Source: Ornithinimicrobium ciconiae (GTDB taxonomy: Bacteria > Actinomycetota > Actinomycetes > Actinomycetales > Dermatophilaceae). Taken from it: DNA of 64,000 bases. The stretch spans positions 1,860,001-1,924,000 of the forward strand of contig NZ_CP041616.1 in the NCBI RefSeq assembly GCF_007197575.1, written 5' to 3'. How positions within the stretch are numbered: the stretch's first letter is position 1; each line of letters begins with the position of its first letter. Below the pieces are notes generated by a model. The model saw nothing but the letters and a program-made list of their open reading frames with translations. It was not told the origin of the DNA and ran no database searches. The translations under genes and the position numbers were made by a program. Of this stretch, positions 24,080 to 33,342 are shown piece after piece.

Positions 24080-25890
24080 TGGCCATCACGACGACACGGC
24101 CCTCAGACGAGATGGTGCCGGCGCGTGAGCCCGGCGCGCCCAAGAGGAGTCTTGGCAAACTTTTCGTCAGCTGGATCACCACCACTGACCACAAGGTCAT
24201 CGGCAACCTCTACTTCATCACCACCGTCGCCTGGTTCATGTTCGGCGGACTGCTGGCGCTGATCATCCGCGCCGAGCTGTGGACCCCCGGTCTGCAGGTC
24301 GTGGACAACCCCGAGCAGTTCAACCAGATGTTCACCATGCACGGCACCATCATGCTGCTGCTGTTTGCGACACCGCTGTTTGCCGGCTTCGCCAACGCGC
24401 TCATGCCGCTGCAGATCGGTGCGCCTGACGTCGCCTTCCCGCGGCTGAACATGTTCGCCTTCTGGCTGTTCCTGTTCGGCGGTCTGATCGCTGCTGCCGG
24501 GTTCATCACGCCCAGCGGCGCCGCAGCCTTCGGTTGGTTCGCCTACCAGCCACTAGCCGGTCCTGCGCACAGTCCTGGGCTCGGCGGTGACCTCTGGGTG
24601 ATGGGTCTGGCTCTGGCCGGCTTCGGCACGATCTTGGGTGCGGTCAACTTCATCACCACGATCGTGTGCCTGCGGGCGCCCGGCATGACGATGTTCCGGA
24701 TGCCGATCTTCACCTGGACCGTCCTGGTGACCTCGATCCTGATCCTGATGGTCTTCCCGGTCCTGGCAGCCGCCATGTTCGGCATGGCCGCAGACCGGAT
24801 CACCGGTGCGCATATCTATGACCCGGCTCATGGCGGGGCCATGCTGTGGCAGCACCTGTTCTGGTTCTTCGGCCACCCCGAGGTCTATATCATCGCGCTG
24901 CCGTTCTTCGGCATCATCTCCGAGATCCTGCCGGTCTTCAGCCGCAAGCCGATCTTCGGCTACAAGACGCTGATCTTCGCGACGGTCGCCATCGCGGCCC
25001 TGTCGGTCAGCGTGTGGGCCCACCACATGTACGCCACTGGCGCGGTGCTTCTGGAGTTCTTCGCGATCATGACGATGCTGATCGCCGTGCCGACCGGAGT
25101 GAAGTTCTTCAACTGGGTCGGCACCATGTGGGGAGGCCATCTCACCTTCGAGACGCCGATGCTGTGGTCCTTGGGCTTCCTGGTCACCTTCCTGTTCGGT
25201 GGTCTGACCGGTGTCATCCTGGCCAGCCCGGTGCTCGACTTCCACGTCACTGACTCCTACTTCGTCGTCGCGCACTTCCACTACGTCGTCTTCGGCACCG
25301 TGGTGTTCGCGATGTTCGCCGGCTTCTACTTCTGGTGGCCGAAGTTCACCGGGCACATGCTCGACGAGCGACTGGGCAAGCTGCACTTCTGGATGTTGTT
25401 CTTCGGCTTCCACGGCACCTTCCTGATCCAGCACTGGCTGGGTGCGATGGGTATGCCGCGCCGCTATCCCGACTACATGCCGGAGGACGGCTTCACCTGG
25501 ATGAACCAGGTGTCGACGGTGTCTGCCTTCCTGCTGGGCGCCTCCATGCTGCCCTTCCTGTATGCCGTGTGGAAGAGTTTCAAGACCGAGAAGGTCACCG
25601 TCGACGACCCCTGGGGTTGGGGCGCCTCGCTCGAGTGGGCCACCTCCTGCCCGCCGCCGCGGCACAACTTCAACTCCATCCCGCGCATCCGCTCGGAGCG
25701 CCCGGCCTTCGACCTGCACCACTCCAACGTGGCCACGCTCGAGTCTGCCGAGCCCGACAAGGGCGTCCTGGAGACACTCCTGGGCGGTCCGGACACGGAC
25801 CCGGAGGGACGCGACGGCACGGTCACCGGTGGCACCAAGGGGTTCGGTGACGAGGATGAGCACGGTCCGACTGATGGAGGCACCCGATGA
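24079..25890 (+). CDS. ctaD: Cytochrome c oxidase subunit I
   Basis: This is the catalytic heme-copper subunit that reduces O2 and pumps protons. The 603 residues contain twelve predicted helices. [14 protein letters not shown] carries a low-spin heme His. [14 protein letters not shown] (about 258-272) carries the CuB His and the crosslinked Tyr. HHMYATG has the next CuB histidines. [16 protein letters not shown] has the high-spin and low-spin heme ligands. The C-terminal 90 residues form a hydrophilic tail ([21 protein letters not shown]) usual in Actinobacteria. The start ATG overlaps the ctaC stop and the end overlaps ctaF by four bases. Confidence 0.97.
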   Translation: MAITTTRPSDEMVPAREPGAPKRSLGKLFVSWITTTDHKVIGNLYFITTVAWFMFGGLLALIIRAELWTPGLQVVDNPEQFNQMFTMHGTIMLLLFATPLFAGFANALMPLQIGAPDVAFPRLNMFAFWLFLFGGLIAAAGFITPSGAAAFGWFAYQPLAGPAHSPGLGGDLWVMGLALAGFGTILGAVNFITTIVCLRAPGMTMFRMPIFTWTVLVTSILILMVFPVLAAAMFGMAADRITGAHIYDPAHGGAMLWQHLFWFFGHPEVYIIALPFFGIISEILPVFSRKPIFGYKTLIFATVAIAALSVSVWAHHMYATGAVLLEFFAIMTMLIAVPTGVKFFNWVGTMWGGHLTFETPMLWSLGFLVTFLFGGLTGVILASPVLDFHVTDSYFVVAHFHYVVFGTVVFAMFAGFYFWWPKFTGHMLDERLGKLHFWMLFFGFHGTFLIQHWLGAMGMPRRYPDYMPEDGFTWMNQVSTVSAFLLGASMLPFLYAVWKSFKTEKVTVDDPWGWGASLEWATSCPPPRHNFNSIPRIRSERPAFDLHHSNVATLESAEPDKGVLETLLGGPDTDPEGRDGTVTGGTKGFGDEDEHGPTDGGTR

Positions 25891-26297
25891 AGGTTGAGTA
25901 CAAGCTTTTCCTCTACCTAGTCGCCTTCTTCGCCATCGCGGCGTCGATCTACAGCTACTGGACCATCTCCACCGGCCGGGACGAGTGGGTCGGCATCGTG
26001 GGGCTGACCCTGACCTCGATCATGTGCGCGCTGGTCGCGTGGTACCTCCACAAGACGGGCCGCAGCCTGGACGCGCGTCCGGACGACGACCCCGAGGGCG
26101 AGATCGCCCAGCAGGCCGGCCCCTACGGCCACTTCAGCCCGCACTCGTGGTGGCCGCTGTGGCTGGGGCTGTCGGCCGCAGCCGTCTTCCTGGGCGTGGC
26201 CATCGGATGGTGGATGGTGCTCATTGCCGCGCCGTTCCTGGCCATCGCCACCGTCGGCTGGGTCTTCGAGTACTTCCGCGGAGAGCACGCCGTCTGA
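25887..26297 (+). CDS. ctaF: Cytochrome c oxidase subunit IV (actinobacterial)
   Basis: This small membrane subunit of the actinobacterial aa3 oxidase and bcc-aa3 supercomplex has 136 residues with four predicted helices: [39 protein letters not shown], a hairpin pair near 90-130 ([38 protein letters not shown]). [25 protein letters not shown] is the typical middle loop. It starts four bases before the ctaD stop and ends the operon ahead of a strong terminator. Confidence 0.93.
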   Translation: MKVEYKLFLYLVAFFAIAASIYSYWTISTGRDEWVGIVGLTLTSIMCALVAWYLHKTGRSLDARPDDDPEGEIAQQAGPYGHFSPHSWWPLWLGLSAAAVFLGVAIGWWMVLIAAPFLAIATVGWVFEYFRGEHAV

Positions 26298-26317
26298 GAT
26301 CCCTGACCTCTCCCCAT

Positions 26318-26349
26318 CGGCCGTCGCACCAACACTGGTGCGGCGGCCG
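26318..26349 (+). terminator. Terminator of ctaCDF
   Basis: CGGCCGTCGCACCA (26318-26331), ACAC loop and its complement (26336-26349) with one G-U pair are followed by TTGTCATCTT. The remaining 206 bases up to the peptidase gene contain nothing I can name. Confidence 0.85.
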
Positions 26350-26555
26350 TTGTCATCTTGGCTGGGCCACTACGGTCGGCGCTGCGCGCGCCGTGCTGGC
26401 CGTGGACGCCTCTGTGGACGCCGTACTGGTCCCTCGGCCCTCCCTACCCCCTGATCGCCCGTCAGGATCGCTCACAGGCACTGTGGGAGACCTCTCGCGC
26501 GCTGCGACCGTGTGGGACGGCGTGACGCTGAGGTGAACCCAGCCCGGCGCTGAGG

Positions 26556-26987
26556 TCAACCCCAGCCGAGGGCGTGGAGTTTCTCGTCGTCGATGCCAAA
26601 GTGGTGGGCGATCTCGTGGACCACGGTGACGGCGATCTCCTCGATCACCTCGTCGCGGTCACGGCACATGCGCAGGGTGGGTCCGCGGAAGATGGTGATG
26701 CGGTCAGGCATCTCCCCGCCCCAGTCGCCGCGCTCGGTGAGCGGGATCCCGTCATACACACCCAGCAGCTCAGGGTCGTCGGCAGGAGGCTCGTCTTCGA
26801 CGAAGAAGACCACATTGTCCAGCAGGTCCATCAGCTGGGCAGGGACCTCGTCCAGGGCGTCCCCGACGGCCTCCTCGAACTCCTCCCGGCTCATCTCCAC
26901 CGGCTCGGTTGGGAGGTCGCCCTCGTGGGTGTGACGGTGCGGGTCGGCGGGGTCGGGGGAGGCGCTCAGCGGGTCGTCATCGGGCAC
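26556..26987 (-). CDS. Zincin-like metallopeptidase family protein (DUF1025 type)
   Basis: This small metallopeptidase-like protein has 143 residues. After an acidic N-terminus comes a fold with PEDDEPPADDPELLGVYDGIPL-like loop, RITIFRGPTLRMCRD and the zinc motif HEIAHHFGIDDEKLHALGW (about residues 123-141), an HExxH with a downstream Asp/His. Related proteins occur in many Actinobacteria; substrates are unknown. The start GTG at 26987 has a near-consensus -10 CATACT six bases upstream. It is separated from qcrB by a strong terminator, so it is probably independent of the respiratory operon. Confidence 0.88.
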   Translation of the reverse strand: MPDDDPLSASPDPADPHRHTHEGDLPTEPVEMSREEFEEAVGDALDEVPAQLMDLLDNVVFFVEDEPPADDPELLGVYDGIPLTERGDWGGEMPDRITIFRGPTLRMCRDRDEVIEEIAVTVVHEIAHHFGIDDEKLHALGWG

Positions 26988-27029
26988 CTGGCCAGTATGC
27001 CGCAGCGACGTCGCCCGACTCCCAAAGAG

Positions 27030-27065
27030 TGATGGCCGTGGTGCCCGTGGGCACCACGGCCATCA
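27030..27065 (-). terminator. Terminator of the ctaE-qcrCAB operon
   Basis: A perfect 16-bp stem TGATGGCCGTGGTGCC (27030-27045), CGTG loop and complement (27050-27065) lies 40 bases beyond the qcrB stop. On the minus strand it is followed by CTCTTTGGG. Confidence 0.85.
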
Positions 27066-27104
27066 GCCGTGCGGTGTGGAGCCGGGATCGGCTCCGTCAG
27101 CGAT

Positions 27105-28883
27105 TCAGCGCTGCTGGTCCGAGCGTCGGCCAGCAGTCACGTCCGCGCGGTCCACCGACTCCTCGATGGACTCGGCCTGCCCGCCGGGCAGGGACTCCTG
27201 AGACACGGCGTCGTGCTCACCGTGGTGGTGGGCGGCGGCCAGCTCCGAGGGAGTGACCGGCTCGACGCGGTCCTTGAAGTAGAACTCCGACAGCTTGCGG
27301 CGCACCGACTCGAGCATGCCGTAGGGCTTGTCCACGCCGTACTCGTCCGTATCCGGTCCTGCGGTGAGGGACAGCGGTCGCTGGGCATCGTGCTGGACCA
27401 GGTGCCAGCGGTCGTGCTCGCTGAGCTCCTCGTGCACCTCGTAGAAACGTCCCTCCGGGGTGCGCATGATCCGGCCGGTCTCGGTGCCGTGCAGCACCAG
27501 GTCACGGTCGGCCCGCTGCAGCGACAGGCACAGTCGCTTGACCAGCATGAAGGTGACGACCGGTGCGAGGAAGAACAGGACCCGCAGCGCGACCGTGATG
27601 TCGTTGATCGACAGGTGGAGCTTGATCGCGATGATGTCGTTGATGGTGGCGATCGCCAGCACCAGGTACATCGAGATCGCGGCCGCTCCGACCGCGGTAC
27701 GGACCGGGGCGTTGCGGGGCCGGTCCAGCACGTGGTGCTCACGCTGGTCGCCGGTGATCCATCGCTCGACGAACGGGTAGACGCCCATGATGACGAACAC
27801 CAGCGGCAGCAGCACCAGGGACCCGAGGAAGATCTGCGGGGCGAAGGTGTAGCCGAACAGGTTGAACTCCATCCAGCCAGGCAACAGTCGTAGCGCTCCG
27901 TCGGAGAACCACATGTAGAAGTCTGGCTGCGATCCGGCCGTGACCTGACCCGGATCGTAGGGGCCGTAGGCCCACACGGCGTTGATCGTGACCGTGGCCG
28001 AGATCAGCGCAGTGATGCCGAAGACGATGAAGAAGAAACCACCGGCCTTGGCGGTGTAGACCGGGAGCAGCGGGAAGCCGACCACGTTGTTGTTGGTGCG
28101 TCCCGGGCCGGGGTACTGCGTGTGCTTGTGCCAGAACACCAGGAAGATGTGGACGGCGAACAGGCCGACCAGGAGGGCTGGCAACAGCAGCACGTGGGCG
28201 ATGTAGAGGCGCGGGATGATCAGCTCGCCGGGGAACTGTCCGCCGAAGATGAAGAAGGTCATGTAGGTGCCGATGACCGGTGCGGAGGAGACGAACCCGT
28301 TCATGGCCCGGATGCCGGTGCCGGAGAGCAGGTCGTCCGGCAGGGAGTAGCCGGCGAAGCCCTCGACGATGGCCAGCAGGGACAGGACCGTGCCGATCAC
28401 CCAGTTGAGCTCACGCGGCTTGCGGAACGCGCCGGTGAAGAAGACGCGGGCGACGTGGAGTGCGATACCCACGATGAAGATCAGGGCCGCCCAGTGGTGC
28501 AGCTGACGGATCAGCAGACCACCCTTGATGTCGAAGGAGATGTCCAGGGTGGAGGCATAGGCCTCACTCATCCCGACGCCCTTGAGCGGCACGAAGGACC
28601 CGTCATAGATCACGTGTCCCATGCTGGGCACGAACCAGAACGTTAGGAACGTTCCCGTGATGAGGCAGATGATCATCGAGTACATCGCGATCTCGCCGAG
28701 CAGGAACGACCAGTGGTCGGGGAAGACCTTCTTGAACAGACCGAAGCCCTTGGCGACGCCAAGGCGCTCGTCGGCCCAGACCAGGGGAGGGGGCAGCTTG
28801 GGGTCGGCAGCGTCTGTGGCGGTCTCGGTCTCGACCCCGGACTGCTCGCGCACCGCGTCTGCGCCCTGCGGAATTGTCGTCAT
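27105..28883 (-). CDS. qcrB: Cytochrome bc1 complex cytochrome b subunit
   Basis: QcrB is the di-heme membrane core of the menaquinol:cytochrome c reductase. In 592 residues the b6-like half has LHHWAALIFIVGIALH and the Qo-region GYSLPDDLLSGTGIRAMNG, with the heme histidines in HHWAAL and VHIFLVFWHKHTQ. The PEWY-equivalent region reads PDFYMWFSDGALRL. A long C-terminal cytoplasmic extension (about residues 430-592) is characteristic of Actinobacteria, whose menaquinol oxidase works as a bcc-aa3 supercomplex. It starts at ATG 28883, overlapping the end of qcrA by a base, and is the last gene of the operon. Confidence 0.97.
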   Translation of the reverse strand: MTTIPQGADAVREQSGVETETATDAADPKLPPPLVWADERLGVAKGFGLFKKVFPDHWSFLLGEIAMYSMIICLITGTFLTFWFVPSMGHVIYDGSFVPLKGVGMSEAYASTLDISFDIKGGLLIRQLHHWAALIFIVGIALHVARVFFTGAFRKPRELNWVIGTVLSLLAIVEGFAGYSLPDDLLSGTGIRAMNGFVSSAPVIGTYMTFFIFGGQFPGELIIPRLYIAHVLLLPALLVGLFAVHIFLVFWHKHTQYPGPGRTNNNVVGFPLLPVYTAKAGGFFFIVFGITALISATVTINAVWAYGPYDPGQVTAGSQPDFYMWFSDGALRLLPGWMEFNLFGYTFAPQIFLGSLVLLPLVFVIMGVYPFVERWITGDQREHHVLDRPRNAPVRTAVGAAAISMYLVLAIATINDIIAIKLHLSINDITVALRVLFFLAPVVTFMLVKRLCLSLQRADRDLVLHGTETGRIMRTPEGRFYEVHEELSEHDRWHLVQHDAQRPLSLTAGPDTDEYGVDKPYGMLESVRRKLSEFYFKDRVEPVTPSELAAAHHHGEHDAVSQESLPGGQAESIEESVDRADVTAGRRSDQQR

Positions 28884-29956
28884 CAGCCACGCTCCCAGAA
28901 GCTCGGGCCGACTGGCTCGGCGAAGCCGTCAGCTGCCACGAGATAACCATTCTCGACCGTGATGGGGAGCTGCGGCAGCGGCCGCTTGGCCGGACCGAAG
29001 ATCACCCTGCAGTCGTCTGTCATGTCGAAGGTCGACTGGTGGCAGGGGCAGAGCAGGTGGTGCGTCTGCCGCTCATACAAGGCCACCGGGCAGCCGACGT
29101 GGGTGCAGATCTTGGAGTAGGCCACGATGCCGTCGACGCCCCAGTCGCGCTGCTTCTGGCTCTTGATCAGGTCGGGGTTGAGGCGGACCAGCAGCACTGA
29201 GGAGTGCGCCTTGACCTCCATGACCTCCAGGGCCGAGGGGGCGTCCTCCCCGTGGGTTGCCTCCCCGACGAAGCCCTCCGGGAGCACGTGGATCACAGAT
29301 CCCTGCGACACCATCTCCGGGGTGATGGGCGTGCCTGACGGGTCGATCATCAGCCTCAGCCCCTTCTTCCAGGCCGTGTGCTCCAGCGTGTCACCCGGGA
29401 GCGGACCGAGCCCGCCAACCACCTGCAGGGCGAGCGGCAGCGCGAACAGACCCAGCGCACCGCCGGCGGTGAGCAGCAGCATCGGACGGCGGTGCAACTG
29501 CGCACCTCGGTAACCGTCGGAGAGGATCGTGGCGGCCTCGTCCCGCGCGGCCTTGTCGGAGGCCTGCAGGTGACGCTCCTCAACCACCTCGGTGTCCGAC
29601 ATGAGCGTCTTGGCCCAGTGGACGGCGCCCAGACCGATGCCCAGCATCGAGGCAGCCAGGCTCAGCCCGAGGATCAGGTGGTAGAGGTTGATCGGCCCGA
29701 TGAGGATCAGCTCACCGCGCAGGTTGGGGTCAACCACGAAGTAGGCCACCAGGAAAACCAGTGCGCCCAGGATGGACAGGGTGAACAGCGCGTTGACCTG
29801 GTGCTCGGCGCGCTTGGCGGCGCCCTCGTCAAGGTCGGCACGACGCGGCCGGTGTGGGGGCAGACCGGGGTTCTCGAACCGGTCGGCGGGGCCCGCCTCG
29901 ACGTAGGTCGCGGGCTTGCCGTGCGTGTCGCGCACAGCGATCTGGTCGTCACTCAT
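28883..29956 (-). CDS. qcrA: Cytochrome bc1 complex Rieske iron-sulfur subunit
   Basis: QcrA carries the [2Fe-2S] cluster that takes the first electron from menaquinol. The 357 residues include three transmembrane helices in the first 200 residues, as in other Actinobacteria, rather than one. The Rieske motifs are CTHVGC and CPCHQSTF (about residues 294-318). The C-terminal part FGPAKRPLPQLPI is typical. ATG 29956 is preceded by an overlapping GTG at 29959 that abuts the qcrC stop TAG; either could be used. It lies between qcrC and qcrB in the standard order qcrCAB. Confidence 0.96.
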   Translation of the reverse strand: MSDDQIAVRDTHGKPATYVEAGPADRFENPGLPPHRPRRADLDEGAAKRAEHQVNALFTLSILGALVFLVAYFVVDPNLRGELILIGPINLYHLILGLSLAASMLGIGLGAVHWAKTLMSDTEVVEERHLQASDKAARDEAATILSDGYRGAQLHRRPMLLLTAGGALGLFALPLALQVVGGLGPLPGDTLEHTAWKKGLRLMIDPSGTPITPEMVSQGSVIHVLPEGFVGEATHGEDAPSALEVMEVKAHSSVLLVRLNPDLIKSQKQRDWGVDGIVAYSKICTHVGCPVALYERQTHHLLCPCHQSTFDMTDDCRVIFGPAKRPLPQLPITVENGYLVAADGFAEPVGPSFWERG

Positions 29957-29958
29957 CA

Positions 29959-30771
29959 CTAGGCCGCCTTTCGTCCCAGCCAGACGGCAGCGGCGATGAA
30001 CAGGCCGATGCCGAGGGTCCAGATGAACAGGGCGTCACCGGCGGGTCCAAGCGACCCGAGGTCGTGACCTCCGTGCGCGTTGCCGCCTTCCTCGATGTTG
30101 TTGATGAAGGCGATGACGTCTTCCTTCTCCTGCGGAGTGATCGTTGCGTCGTTGAAGACCGGCATGGACTGCGGACCGGTCAGCATCGCCGAGTACATGT
30201 GGCGGTTGTCCACGTTCATCAGGCTCGGAGCGTACTTGCCGCGGGTCAGCGCACCACCCTGGGCTGAGGAGTTGTGGCACATGGCGCAGTTGGTGCGGAA
30301 GATCTTGCCGCCGTTGGCGATGTCGGCGTTGACCAGGTCGAGGAACTCCGCGTCCGGCAGGCCGGGACCCGGGCCCAGGGAGTCGATGAAGGCCCCCATC
30401 TGCTCGATCTGCTTGTCCGAGAAGTTGACCTGGTTGGGGTTCGCCGGAGCCTGCACGCCCGGGGAGGCCAGCGGCATACGCCCGGTGCCGACCTGGAAGT
30501 CGACGGCGGCGGAGCCGACGCCCACCAGCGAGGGGCCTTCCGTGCCGTTGCCCTCGGCGTTCTTGCCGTGGCAGCTGGCGCAGTTGGCCAGGAAGAGCTT
30601 TTCACCCTCCTCGGCATCGCCAACCGCTCCCGTGCTGTTCGATGCTGCAGAGGCATTAACGGGGGCGGTGGGCTGCAGGGCCGCGTAGGCGGTGCCGGTG
30701 AAGGTCAGGCCCAGGAAGAGCAGGACGATCAGGGCGATCGGGCTGCGTCGGTATGCGGCGAGCTTGCTCAC
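29959..30771 (-). CDS. qcrC: Cytochrome bc1 complex di-heme cytochrome c subunit
   Basis: QcrC is the membrane-anchored cytochrome cc that passes electrons straight to the oxidase, so no soluble cytochrome c is needed. In 270 residues it has an N-terminal membrane anchor or signal (ALIVLLFLGLTFTGTAYA), two CxxCH heme sites, CASCHG and CAMCHN, with their distal Met regions, and a C-terminal helix (ALFIWTLGIGLFIAAAVWLG). I choose GTG 30771, with GAGGAG six bases before it; the open frame upstream adds a serine/proline-rich stretch of no family similarity. Confidence 0.96.
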   Translation of the reverse strand: MSKLAAYRRSPIALIVLLFLGLTFTGTAYAALQPTAPVNASAASNSTGAVGDAEEGEKLFLANCASCHGKNAEGNGTEGPSLVGVGSAAVDFQVGTGRMPLASPGVQAPANPNQVNFSDKQIEQMGAFIDSLGPGPGLPDAEFLDLVNADIANGGKIFRTNCAMCHNSSAQGGALTRGKYAPSLMNVDNRHMYSAMLTGPQSMPVFNDATITPQEKEDVIAFINNIEEGGNAHGGHDLGSLGPAGDALFIWTLGIGLFIAAAVWLGRKAA

Positions 30772-30820
30772 GCGGCACTCCTCGGTCGGGGGTGGATCAG
30801 GGGACGGGGCAGTCTGGCGG

Positions 30821-31474
30821 TCATTGGAGGATGTAGATGATGAAGAACAGGGCAACCCACACCACGTCGACGAAGTGCCAGTAATAGGAGACGACGTGCG
30901 CGCCGACCTTCTGGGCGTGGGTATAACGCTTGGCGGTGAAACTGCGGCCGATGATCAGCAGGAAGGCGATCAACCCTCCGGCGACGTGGATGCCGTGGAA
31001 GCCGGTGGTGATGTAGAAGACCGAGCCGTAAGGATCGGAGTTGAGCATCACGCCCTCGCTGATCAGGGTCGCGTACTCCCAGATCTGGCCGGCGACGAAG
31101 GTCATGCCGAACAGATAGGTCAGGACGAACCACTCGCGCATGCCCCAGCCGCGGATGTCGAACAGGCGTCCCGACCGGGAGACCTTGCCCTCCTCAGCCT
31201 TGAACACCCCGATCTGACACCAGACGGAAGAGATCACCAGGATCGAGGTGTTGGCCAGTGCGAACGGCACGTTGAGCATGGCCGTCTTCTCGTCCCACAG
31301 CTCGGTGGAGACCGCGCGGATCGTGAAGTACATCGCGAAGAGGCCCGCGAAGAACATGACCTCACTGGAGAGCCACACGATCGTGCCGACCTGGGTCATG
31401 CTCGGACGCGTCGCCGGAGCCTGCGTTGCCTCGAACGCCCGGCCTGGTGCGCCTGAAGTTGCTGCTGTTGTCAT
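30821..31474 (-). CDS. ctaE: Cytochrome c oxidase subunit III
   Basis: This seven-helix subunit of the aa3 oxidase stabilises proton uptake and the active site. In 217 residues [29 protein letters not shown] begins the conserved part; key family pieces are [34 protein letters not shown] and [18 protein letters not shown] 31474 or the in-frame GTG 31480 could start it; neither has a good ribosome-binding site. It is first in the ctaE-qcrCAB operon, the normal actinobacterial arrangement, and is divergent from the pseudo-receiver gene. Confidence 0.95.
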   Translation of the reverse strand: MTTAATSGAPGRAFEATQAPATRPSMTQVGTIVWLSSEVMFFAGLFAMYFTIRAVSTELWDEKTAMLNVPFALANTSILVISSVWCQIGVFKAEEGKVSRSGRLFDIRGWGMREWFVLTYLFGMTFVAGQIWEYATLISEGVMLNSDPYGSVFYITTGFHGIHVAGGLIAFLLIIGRSFTAKRYTHAQKVGAHVVSYYWHFVDVVWVALFFIIYILQ

Positions 31475-31651
31475 CGCCACGCGCGCTATTATTGCCTACG
31501 TAGCAACCGAAGGGACAGTGCCCCTCCGATCCGGCGTGCCCCCGACCGTCGGTGAGCACGGCTTGTGGCTGAGGCCGGGAGCCCTGGGGTCGGGCGACAC
31601 CCGCACGGCGCCCTCGACGGCACCGTGCGACCGGACGTGGGCGAGCGTGGG

Positions 31652-31657
31652 TACGAT
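31652..31657 (+). promoter_or_regulatory. -10 box TACGAT, leaderless pseudo-receiver gene
   Basis: TACGAT ends six bases before ATG 31664. This decides the start over upstream in-frame codons. Confidence 0.5.
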
Positions 31658-31663
31658 TCGGGT

Positions 31664-32074
31664 ATGACCGCCGCGACCGAAGCCAAGTCCTCCGTCACCA
31701 GCGTCTCGGTGCTGCTCTTCAGCAGCGACCGCGCCACCCGCGATGCCGTGCGCATGGGTGTGGGCTCACGCCCGGCCGAGGATGTGGCCATCGGTGCGTG
31801 GCACGAGTGCGCGACCGCCGACGGGGTGATGCTGACCCTCAAGGAGGAGACGGTCGACGTGATCATCCTCGACGGGGAGTCCCAGCCCTATGGCGGCCTC
31901 GGTGTCTGCCGGCAGATCAAGAACGAGGTCTATGACTGCCCGCCGATCATGGTCCTCATCGGTCGACCCGGTGACGGCTGGCTCGCCGCGTGGTCACAGG
32001 CCGACGCCGTCGTCCCGCACCCGCTGGACCCGGCCACGCTGGCGCGCGGCGTCGCTGATCTCGCACGCCTGTGA
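31664..32074 (+). CDS. Stand-alone receiver-like (pseudo-response-regulator) protein
   Basis: This 136-residue protein has a CheY-like alpha/beta fold and no output domain. Strand 1 reads VSVLLFSSDRATRDA, with one Asp where receivers have an acidic pair. Strand 3 VDVIILDGESQPYGG keeps the phospho-acceptor-like Asp. The conserved Lys-Pro of strand 5 is replaced by VPHPLDP, so normal phosphorylation chemistry is doubtful. No histidine kinase is near. It overlaps trpD by four bases, so the two are coupled. A role in controlling tryptophan or respiratory genes is only a guess from position. Confidence 0.8.
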   Translation: MTAATEAKSSVTSVSVLLFSSDRATRDAVRMGVGSRPAEDVAIGAWHECATADGVMLTLKEETVDVIILDGESQPYGGLGVCRQIKNEVYDCPPIMVLIGRPGDGWLAAWSQADAVVPHPLDPATLARGVADLARL

Positions 32075-33114
32075 GTCAGGAGCCCACCACCTGGTCCGAC
32101 CTGTTGACCACCCTGTGCACGGGTGGTGACCTGACGACCGAGGAAGCGGCGTGGGCGATGGACCGCGTCATGCGGGGGGAGGCCTCTCCGGCGCGGCTGG
32201 CCGCCTTCCTGACTGCACTGCGGACCAAGGGCGAGACCGCGGCCGAGATGCAGGGTCTGGCCGACACGATGTTGGCGCACGCACTGCGCTTTGCGGTCGA
32301 TGGGCCCAGCCTCGACATCGTCGGCACCGGTGGCGACCGCGCCCACACCGTCAATATCTCCACGATGTCCTCGGTCGTGGCGGCCGGGGCCGGGGTGCCG
32401 GTGGTCAAGCACGGCAACCGGGCGGCGTCCTCATCCTCCGGCTCGGCCGACGTGCTCGAGGCTCTCGGTGTCCGTCTCGACGCGACACCCGAGCAGGTCG
32501 TCTCGATCTTTCGCGAGGTCGGCATCACCTTCTGCTTTGCCCTGACCTTCCACCCCTCCTTCCGCCACTCGGCGGAGGTGCGCCGGGATCTGGGGATCGC
32601 CACGGCGTTCAACTTCCTCGGTCCGCTCACCAACCCCGCCCAGCCGCAGTATGCCGCCGTCGGGGTTGCCGATGCCCGCATGGCGCCGCTGGTGGCCGGC
32701 GTGTTCGCCGGACGTGGCAAGGACGCCGTCGTCTTTCGCGGGGACGACGGGCTCGATGAGCTGACCACCTCCGGCAACTCCCACGTCTGGTGGGTGCACG
32801 AGGGACGCGTGCAGGAGTTCGACCTGTCCCCGGAGCTGGTCGGCCTGACCGTCCACCCGGTCTCCGAGCTGCGTGGCGCCGACGCCCAGCACAATGCTGA
32901 CGTCGCACGACGCCTGTTTGCGGGTGAGCAGGGAGCGCCGCGCGTCGCGGTCCTGCTCAACGCCGGCACCGCCCTGACGCTGACGGCCCACCAGCCGACG
33001 TCGCAGGAAGAGTTCGTGGCAGCGGTCAGCGACGGGGTCGCTCGGGCTGCCGAGTCCATTGACTCTGGCAAGGCCACCAGCCTCATCGAGCGTTGGGCAG
33101 CTGCGACCGCCTGA
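32071..33114 (+). CDS. trpD: Anthranilate phosphoribosyltransferase
   Basis: TrpD joins anthranilate to PRPP in the second step of tryptophan synthesis. The 347 residues contain the PRPP site DIVGTGGDRAHTVNIST (about residues 78-94), KHGNRAASSSSGSADVLEALG (about 112-132) and FLGPLTNPAQPQ. The start GTG at 32071 overlaps the pseudo-receiver stop. No other trp biosynthesis gene is nearby, which is usual for this location in Actinobacteria. Tryptophan demand is also reflected in the attenuated trpS gene 14 kb away. Confidence 0.96.
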   Translation: MSQEPTTWSDLLTTLCTGGDLTTEEAAWAMDRVMRGEASPARLAAFLTALRTKGETAAEMQGLADTMLAHALRFAVDGPSLDIVGTGGDRAHTVNISTMSSVVAAGAGVPVVKHGNRAASSSSGSADVLEALGVRLDATPEQVVSIFREVGITFCFALTFHPSFRHSAEVRRDLGIATAFNFLGPLTNPAQPQYAAVGVADARMAPLVAGVFAGRGKDAVVFRGDDGLDELTTSGNSHVWWVHEGRVQEFDLSPELVGLTVHPVSELRGADAQHNADVARRLFAGEQGAPRVAVLLNAGTALTLTAHQPTSQEEFVAAVSDGVARAAESIDSGKATSLIERWAAATA

Positions 33115-33342
33115 GCGTGCTGCGGTGGAATTTCCTGTCCCCCAACACGACAGGGAGTGAGGCAACACCCTTGAGTCAGTCAGAGTTCATCCTCCAGAGG
33201 TATGACGAGGCGCGCGTCTGTGGCTAGGTTCCTTGGTAAGCCCATAGGTTGCTCTTGACCTCCGGCTTAACGCCAAGCCCGTGCCGCTCACTCGGTTTCC
33301 TCGGGTAGCCGCAGGGGTCGACCACCACTGAGGGGTTCCACC

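Noticed and set aside
24553..25863. 436-codon minus-strand open frame inside ctaD
   Set aside because: Composed of His/Asp/Glu/Gly runs complementary to hydrophobic codons of ctaD.
33115..33342. Cyclic-di-AMP (ydaO) riboswitch before the CWB2 lipase
   Set aside because: The sequence has CTTAAC-like pieces, but the conserved GGGGA..., GGGTGAATC and CCGAATCCG elements are absent. Nothing else nameable is seen in the gap.
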